Part shown: positions 7,109 through 8,974 of the stretch, piece after piece
How the letters are laid out: each line of letters begins with the position of its first letter
Numbering within the stretch: the stretch's first letter is position 1
Assembly (NCBI GenBank): GCA_945787435.1
Contig: CALZHX010000101.1
Location: forward strand, 1-8,974
Source of the DNA: an uncultured Woeseiaceae bacterium
GTDB taxonomy: Bacteria; Pseudomonadota; Gammaproteobacteria; Steroidobacterales; Woeseiaceae
Direction: 5' to 3'
Length of the DNA stretch: 8,974 nucleotides
Notes under the pieces: generated by a model
What the model saw: only the letters and a program-made list of their open reading frames with translations
Databases searched by the model: none
Told to the model about the DNA's origin: nothing
Made by a program: the position numbers and the translations under genes

Positions 7109-7150
7109 GGCAATAATGATCCCACGTAACGATGTGTGAGGCCACGGTGA

Positions 7151-7179
7151 TTGATTCTGTTTGAGCGCGTGTCTATATT
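7151..7179 (+). promoter_or_regulatory. Sigma70-type promoter of the zapB-like/zapA operon
   Basis: A -35 box TTGATT (7151-7156) and a -10 box TATATT (7174-7179; 5 of 6 consensus) are separated by exactly 17 bases. The expected start, 7 bases after the -10, is A7186, which is the A of the ATG of the downstream gene. No Shine-Dalgarno lies before that ATG, in agreement with a leaderless transcript. Confidence 0.6.
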
Positions 7180-7185
7180 GATCAT

Positions 7186-7416
7186 ATGGCCGACAACATC
7201 AATACAACCTTTGAGCACGAACTAAAACGACTCGAGAAGCGCGTCGATGCGCTTGTCAAAGTGTGCGATCAGCTGCAGGACGAGAACAAGTCTCTCAAGC
7301 AGCGGCAGGACGTACTAACGTCAGAGCGTGCAAATCTTCTACAGAAAAATGAACAGGTACGAGCCCGCGTCGAAGCAATGATCGGCAGGCTCAAAGCGAT
7401 GGAGCAGGGATCCTGA
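7186..7416 (+). CDS. ZapB-like coiled-coil protein (TIGR02449 family)
   Basis: 76 residues, almost entirely helical and rich in Glu, Lys, Arg and Gln, with heptad-like hydrophobic spacing from about residue 10 to 72 (for example LKRLEKRVDALVKVC, then LLQKNEQVRARVEAMIGRL). This indicates a parallel or antiparallel coiled coil. It sits immediately upstream of zapA (TGA then ATG one base later). The TIGR02449 family is typically placed there and is thought to act with the Z-ring, by analogy to ZapB. The role is inferred from context and coiled-coil form, not from a catalytic motif. The ATG at 7186 is the first in frame, has no Shine-Dalgarno, and coincides with the predicted transcription start. 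Confidence 0.85.
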   Translation: MADNINTTFEHELKRLEKRVDALVKVCDQLQDENKSLKQRQDVLTSERANLLQKNEQVRARVEAMIGRLKAMEQGS

Positions 7417-7417
7417 C

Positions 7418-7732
7418 ATGACAACCAGCAATGCCCAAGTAAGCGTGAGAATACTCGACAAGGAATACCAGGTAGCGTGTGCGTCCGAAGAGCGAACCGA
7501 CCTACTCGACTCCGCCGAGATTCTCAATTCAAAGATGCTCGAAATTCGCAATAGCGGCAGAGTCGTCGGACTGGACCGCATTGCCGTAATGGCCGCTCTC
7601 AACATGGCCAATGATCTTCTACACGCACAGGCGCGCGATCGGCTCATTGAAGGTGATCTGAGCGGGCGGCTGAAAAGTATTTCCGATCGCGTTGAAAATG
7701 CACTGGGAACATCCCAGCAACTTGATTTCTGA
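7418..7732 (+). CDS. zapA: ZapA, FtsZ-ring associated protein
   Basis: 104 residues, the usual ZapA length. ZapA binds and cross-links FtsZ filaments at mid-cell in the cytoplasm. The N-terminal FtsZ-binding domain has VSVRILDKEYQVAC (about 8-21) and the conserved segment RVVGLDRIAVMAALNMANDL (about 48-67). A C-terminal helix (about 68-100) would make the dimer coiled coil. The ATG follows the preceding gene's TGA by one base, with AGGGA (7406-7410) 7 bases upstream. 6S RNA follows directly, as in E. coli. Confidence 0.95.
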   Translation: MTTSNAQVSVRILDKEYQVACASEERTDLLDSAEILNSKMLEIRNSGRVVGLDRIAVMAALNMANDLLHAQARDRLIEGDLSGRLKSISDRVENALGTSQQLDF

Positions 7733-7756
7733 CGCGTAGGAACAGGACATCCGATA

Positions 7757-7947
7757 TGGCGCCTCCTGCAGTGTTCGATACCGACCTGGAAACCTCTCGA
7801 CCCTAAATCTTTACCTCGGGGTCGTGCACTGTTGGTAGCATTTGAGCAGGGCTGCTTCGGCAGTAAGCCTGTTGCTGCAACGGCTGACCCCACCTGTTGC
7901 TCCGGTTCGAGGGCGACGGTCTGAAACGGCACAGGCGGGAGGCGCTT
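7757..7947 (+). ncRNA. ssrS: 6S RNA
   Basis: 6S RNA mimics an open promoter and sequesters sigma70 RNA polymerase in stationary phase. Position between zapA and ygfA is the conserved gammaproteobacterial location. The roughly 190-base sequence folds as the family does. A long closing stem joins 7759-7769 with 7935-7945. Interrupted inner stems follow (7783-7786/7918-7921 and 7796-7802/7904-7911), then a largely unpaired central region around 7803-7817 and 7892-7903. A terminal arm starts with GGGGTC (7818-7823)/GACCCC (7886-7891) and ends in a CTGC-TTCG-GCAG hairpin at 7852-7863. Ends are approximate. A TTGATT at 7722-7727 lies at -35 distance from this start, but the matching -10 (GGACAT) is poor. 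The 3' stem overlaps the ygfA ribosome binding site. Confidence 0.85.
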
Positions 7948-7950
7948 TTG
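7938..7950 (+). promoter_or_regulatory. ygfA ribosome binding site and TTG start within the 6S 3' stem
   Basis: GGAGG (7938-7942) lies 5 bases before TTG (7948-7950). The same GGAGG pairs with CCTCC (7762-7766) in the 6S closing stem, so a folded 6S RNA would hide it. This site decides the ygfA start: frames opened further upstream would read through 6S RNA. Confidence 0.65.
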
Positions 7951-8517
7951 ACTTCAAATCAAAAACAGAAATTGCGTGCGTCCGCACTGCGTGCCCGCCG
8001 GTCATTAAGTGACAAGCAACGCGAAACCGCATCGACGAAAATCTGCGAACTCGTCACTCATTCGCACGAATTCATGGCAAGTAAAATGATCGGCTGTTAC
8101 CTGCCAACAAGCGATGAAGTTGACCCAACAAACATCATTGAGCGCGCATGGTGCGCAAATAAGCGCGTTTTCGCGCCCGTAACCGACACACACGGTGCTA
8201 TGAATTTTTGTGAAATCACGCCCAATACTGTCGTGACACGGAATCACTACGGTATTTGGGAACCGGATTCGGGGACGTTCGTCAGTGCTAAACAACTCGA
8301 CATCGTCATTACACCAATGGCTGCATTTGACGCGGCCAACAACCGGATCGGCATGGGCGGCGGCTACTTTGACCGCCGCTTCCGTTTTTTAAGAAACCGC
8401 TGTAAGTGGCTAAGGCCAAAGCTGATAGGCGTTGCGTTCGAGTGTCAGAAGGTCGAAAAGCTTGTGCCCGACACCTGGGATGTTCCACTTTATAAAACTG
8501 TGACGGACGTCGATTGA
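7948..8517 (+). CDS. ygfA: 5-formyltetrahydrofolate cyclo-ligase
   Basis: 189 residues from the TTG. The enzyme uses ATP to convert 5-formyl-THF to 5,10-methenyl-THF in the cytoplasm, clearing an inhibitory folate. Motifs in order: the N-terminal basic helix KLRASALRARRSLS (8-21), GCYLPTSDEVD (49-59, folate/ATP contact), GIWEP (102-106), and PMAAFDAANNRIGMGGGYFDR (123-143), the ATP/Mg loop that defines the family. A typical C-terminal segment, TWDVPLYKTVTD (177-188), follows. Length is normal. The TTG is chosen because GGAGG lies 5 bases upstream and the helix containing KLR is conserved; an in-frame TTG at 7972 lacks a ribosome site. Conserved linkage to 6S RNA suggests cotranscription. Confidence 0.93.
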   Translation: MTSNQKQKLRASALRARRSLSDKQRETASTKICELVTHSHEFMASKMIGCYLPTSDEVDPTNIIERAWCANKRVFAPVTDTHGAMNFCEITPNTVVTRNHYGIWEPDSGTFVSAKQLDIVITPMAAFDAANNRIGMGGGYFDRRFRFLRNRCKWLRPKLIGVAFECQKVEKLVPDTWDVPLYKTVTDVD

Positions 8518-8671
8518 ACACTCGTTTAGTCGTTCTCGATTTTGTTTTCTTATTCTCATTTGAATCTCGCGTGACGAATTAGGAATCTGGTTTCTGTTTC
8601 TGTCGCAAATCGGCGAATTTCGATTGCTCAAAAGTGTCGCCTAACTCGCTGGATTTTTTGATCTTGTTGTA

Positions 8672-8701
8672 TATACTCAACGCCGGGTACCCGACACGGA
8701 G
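8672..8701 (+). promoter_or_regulatory. Probable -10 box and ribosome site of the lysine-rich gene
   Basis: TATACT (8672-8677) is a good -10 hexamer in an otherwise AT-rich stretch, predicting a transcript start near 8684, at the perfect palindrome CGGGTACCCG (8684-8693). No good -35 is seen at 16-18 bases. GGAG (8698-8701) lies 7 bases before the ATG at 8709. The rest of the 8518-8708 spacer is pyrimidine-rich and shows no gene or clear terminator hairpin. Confidence 0.4.
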
Positions 8702-8708
8702 AAAATTG

Positions 8709-8974
8709 ATGGCTACTAAGAAGAAGTCTAGGAAAAAAGCTTCTAAGCGCAAAGTCGCGAAGAAGCGGAAAGTAACAAAGAGAAAAGCACCGAAGCGTAA
8801 GGTTGCGAAGAAACGCGCAACGAAGAAGAAAGCTACGAGGAAGAAAGCCAAGAGAAAGGCTAAAAAGAAAGTTGCTAAACGTAAGACGAAGAGAAAGGCT
8901 AAGAAAAAAGTAGCCAAGCGCAAGACGAAAAAGAAAGCCAAGAGAAAGGCTAAGAAGAAAGTCGCCAAGCGCAA
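8709..8974 (+). CDS. Lysine-rich histone-H1-like protein, 3' end outside the window
   Basis: At least 88 residues, open to the window edge. It starts MATKKKSRKKASKRKVAKK and uses only Lys, Arg, Ala, Val, Thr, Ser and Pro after the Met. By my count 57 of 88 residues are Lys or Arg, with none acidic or aromatic. From about residue 48 it is built of 13-residue units of the form KRKAKKKVAKRKT. This resembles the basic tails of bacterial histone-H1-like proteins (AlgP, HctB type), which bind DNA or polyanions without specificity; the role here is inference. A GGAG lies 7 bases before the ATG and a TATACT box about 32 bases before it. Six of 13 Arg codons are AGA or AGG, unlike the neighbours. The coding strand is strongly purine-rich. 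Confidence 0.85.
   Translation, partial: MATKKKSRKKASKRKVAKKRKVTKRKAPKRKVAKKRATKKKATRKKAKRKAKKKVAKRKTKRKAKKKVAKRKTKKKAKRKAKKKVAKR
8850..8974 (+). repeat. 39-bp coding tandem repeats in the lysine-rich gene
   Basis: Unit 1 (8850-8888) and unit 2 (8889-8927) are adjacent and encode the same 13 residues with several synonymous differences. A third copy starts at 8940 after a 12-base spacer (KKKA) and runs off the window. The synonymous drift indicates that the repeats are old or selected at protein level. Confidence 0.85.

Noticed and set aside
7897..7947. Upstream TTG start extending ygfA by 17 residues
   Set aside because: This stretch is 6S RNA with pairing constraints, has no ribosome site, and the extra residues do not belong to the family N-terminus.
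8579..8974. Minus-strand open frame with repeated hydrophobic TFFLAFL segments
   Set aside because: It is the complement of the AAG/AAA-rich plus-strand gene, which has its own start, ribosome site and repeat logic. Antisense of lysine codons gives Phe and Leu automatically.
8850..8974. CRISPR-like repeats
   Set aside because: Units are adjacent, in frame and coding, without unique spacers of regular length.

Overview
The window is a chromosomal stretch from a gammaproteobacterium. The evidence is a conserved backbone: a minus-strand operon ygfB-pepP-ubiH-ubiI, divergent from a plus-strand block made of a ZapB-like coiled-coil gene, zapA, 6S RNA (ssrS) and ygfA. This matches the E. coli pepP/ssrS neighbourhood. 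Base composition is moderately GC-rich. The ATP-grasp/7TM pair and a very lysine-rich protein suggest a non-enteric lineage, but I cannot name the genus.

Minus strand, in order of transcription from about 7108 down to 32: ygfB (UPF0149), pepP (Xaa-Pro aminopeptidase P), ubiH and a second ubiquinone-type flavin hydroxylase (ubiI-like). These four are packed with 4-base overlaps or a 1-base gap. A 257-base gap follows, and then an inactive-transglutaminase/7TM membrane protein gene that overlaps an ATP-grasp (RimK-like) ligase gene by 4 bases. The gap is filled by an elaborate palindromic element (2535-2798). It has a 51-bp two-part inverted repeat, whose right arm appears to have been split by a 105-bp hairpin element. 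The element supplies the last codon and stop of the ubiI-like gene, ends two bases before the start codon of the 7TM gene, and carries a possible 40-residue membrane microprotein whose stop overlaps that start codon.

Plus strand, from 7186 to the end: the ZapB-like gene (TIGR02449 type) has a near-consensus sigma70 promoter placed so that transcription would begin at its ATG. It is followed by zapA (FtsZ-ring factor), 6S RNA and ygfA (5-formyltetrahydrofolate cyclo-ligase). The ribosome binding site of ygfA lies inside the closing stem of 6S RNA. After a 191-base pyrimidine-rich spacer comes a plus-strand gene, cut by the window end, for a histone-H1-like protein that is about 65% Lys+Arg with 13-residue repeats.

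Together the genes cover aerobic ubiquinone synthesis (two flavin hydroxylases), cell division, folate one-carbon metabolism with the global RNA polymerase regulator 6S, proline peptide turnover, and a poorly understood envelope-linked ATP-grasp module. No gene here is clearly new. The least ordinary items are the nested palindrome at 2535-2798, the 6S/ygfA overlap, the predicted leaderless message and the lysine-rich repeat protein.
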